Part shown: one piece after another, positions 63,430-64,000 of the stretch
How positions within the stretch are numbered: the first letter of the stretch is position 1
Layout of the letters: every line of letters begins with the position of its first letter
Assembly: GCA_964035575.1 (NCBI GenBank)
Contig: OZ037865.1
Coordinates: 1,178,001 to 1,242,000, forward strand
Direction of reading: 5' to 3'
DNA length: 64,000 nucleotides
Source: Rhynchopus sp. YZ270_cl-10
Taxonomy: Eukaryota; Euglenozoa; Diplonemea; Diplonemida; Diplonemidae
Translations under genes and position numbers: made by a program
Notes under the pieces: model-generated
The model's input: the letters and a program-made list of their open reading frames with translations, nothing else
The model's database searches: none
What the model was told of the DNA's origin: nothing

Positions 63430-63482
63430 GTGCGAGCTTTATCCTCGGGAGTCTACACTAATACAACAAAGCTTTTCAAAAA
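63430..63482. repeat. A-tailed dispersed repeat, diverged copy
   Basis: GTGCGAGCTTTATCCTCGGG then AGTCTACACTAATACAACAAAG and TTTTC plus A run, related to the copy at 4606-4660. Confidence 0.55.
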
Positions 63483-64000
63483 AAATGAAGAAAAAAAAAA
63501 ATTACAAAACCCAAACAAGAACCACAATGATACGTGTCCATTTTCCCTCCTCCCTTTTTCTTCGCACCCCCCCTCAGGGTGGTCCCCCTTACCTATCTCT
63601 TCAGTATCGAGTGGTTCGCTCTTACTTGCAATTATTCTCTCTCCTCCCCCCCAAAAAAAAACAAGGTGTCAAACGCAAAGTTCCAAATTGCTTTCCTCGC
63701 TGCCATGCCCTGGGATATGGTGCGCTCTTTCTGTAGAATAGTTCCGAGCCTTTGACAGGCAACGTTCGAGCACGGATTGAGCACAAAAATCTCTTGGGTG
63801 GGTGGAGGCGACTGGGGGAATACACAAACAGAATTAGAAAATGCACTAAACGACAGCCCAACGAGGAAACGACAGACCCTTCTTAGGTACTCTGGTACCA
63901 AGGGGGGTTTAGAGGAGGGGGTCAGCCTAGTGTATAGATCCTAAGATCCCTCTCTTACCGGCGGGGGGGGGGGGGGGGGGGTTCGGCCACAACAAAAAAA

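Larger units (their letters stand above)
61977..64000. other. Gene-free T/A-rich end of the window
   Basis: No gene. It contains a TGCCTGCGTC copy (62041-62068), CTAAGC-type copies (62136-62163, 62416-62455, 62562-62597), a palindromic element (62601-62699), an A-tailed repeat (63430-63482) and a G run near 63963-63981. Confidence 0.6.

Overview
This window is nuclear DNA of a eukaryotic protist. The evidence is spliceosomal GT-AG introns that restore reading frames exactly (PACRG-like, TTC5-like, helicase, short-chain dehydrogenase, S28 peptidase and coiled-coil genes), the standard code with all three stops in use, and a nuclear 18S rRNA fragment. PACRG, a ciliary microtubule inner protein, together with a possible TSNAXIP1 relative, points to a cell with a flagellum. 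I cannot place it to a group. Kinetoplastids are unlikely because conventional introns are frequent. Coding DNA is relatively GC-rich, while spacers are rich in long T or A runs.

Layout: 1-2.4 kb gene-free; 2.4-3.1 kb small membrane protein; 3.1-11.9 kb gene desert with DNA-transposon derivatives; 11.9-14.2 kb three-exon coiled-coil gene; 14.8-16.0 kb small membrane protein; 16.2-17.0 kb inverted-repeat element; 18.8-21.4 kb large type I surface protein with a DNRLRE-like domain and a Thr/Pro stalk; 22-23.1 kb miniature elements and a broken hAT transposase; 24.9-26.0 kb PACRG; 27.9-32.8 kb RecB-like nuclease/SF1 helicase; 34.4-38.2 kb two genes of unknown or tentative function; 38.8-41.5 kb S28 serine carboxypeptidase; 41.8-45.6 kb composite hAT element with a nested piggyBac-like element and satellite arrays; 46.0-52.8 kb three duplicated ubiquitin-like/leucine-rich-repeat genes, the third broken; 53.1-54.7 kb TTC5; 55.3-57.2 kb two inverted-repeat elements; 57.4-59.5 kb unknown 710-residue protein; 60.3-62.0 kb short-chain dehydrogenase; the rest is gene-free.

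The genes do not form a pathway; they are ordinary eukaryotic neighbours on (mostly) the plus strand. The most distinctive feature is the spacer DNA. Several families of 30-50 base hairpin elements, three of which share a loop close to ACGAGAG but have different, internally complementary stems, lie in T-rich intergenic DNA and inside introns. I do not recognise them. Non-autonomous hAT elements with exact 8-base target duplications, TA- and TTAA-flanked miniature elements, a 260-base tandem repeat, a hairpin-bearing repeat cluster at 50.0-50.9 kb and 18S rRNA fragments carried on the duplicated leucine-rich-repeat genes complete the picture.
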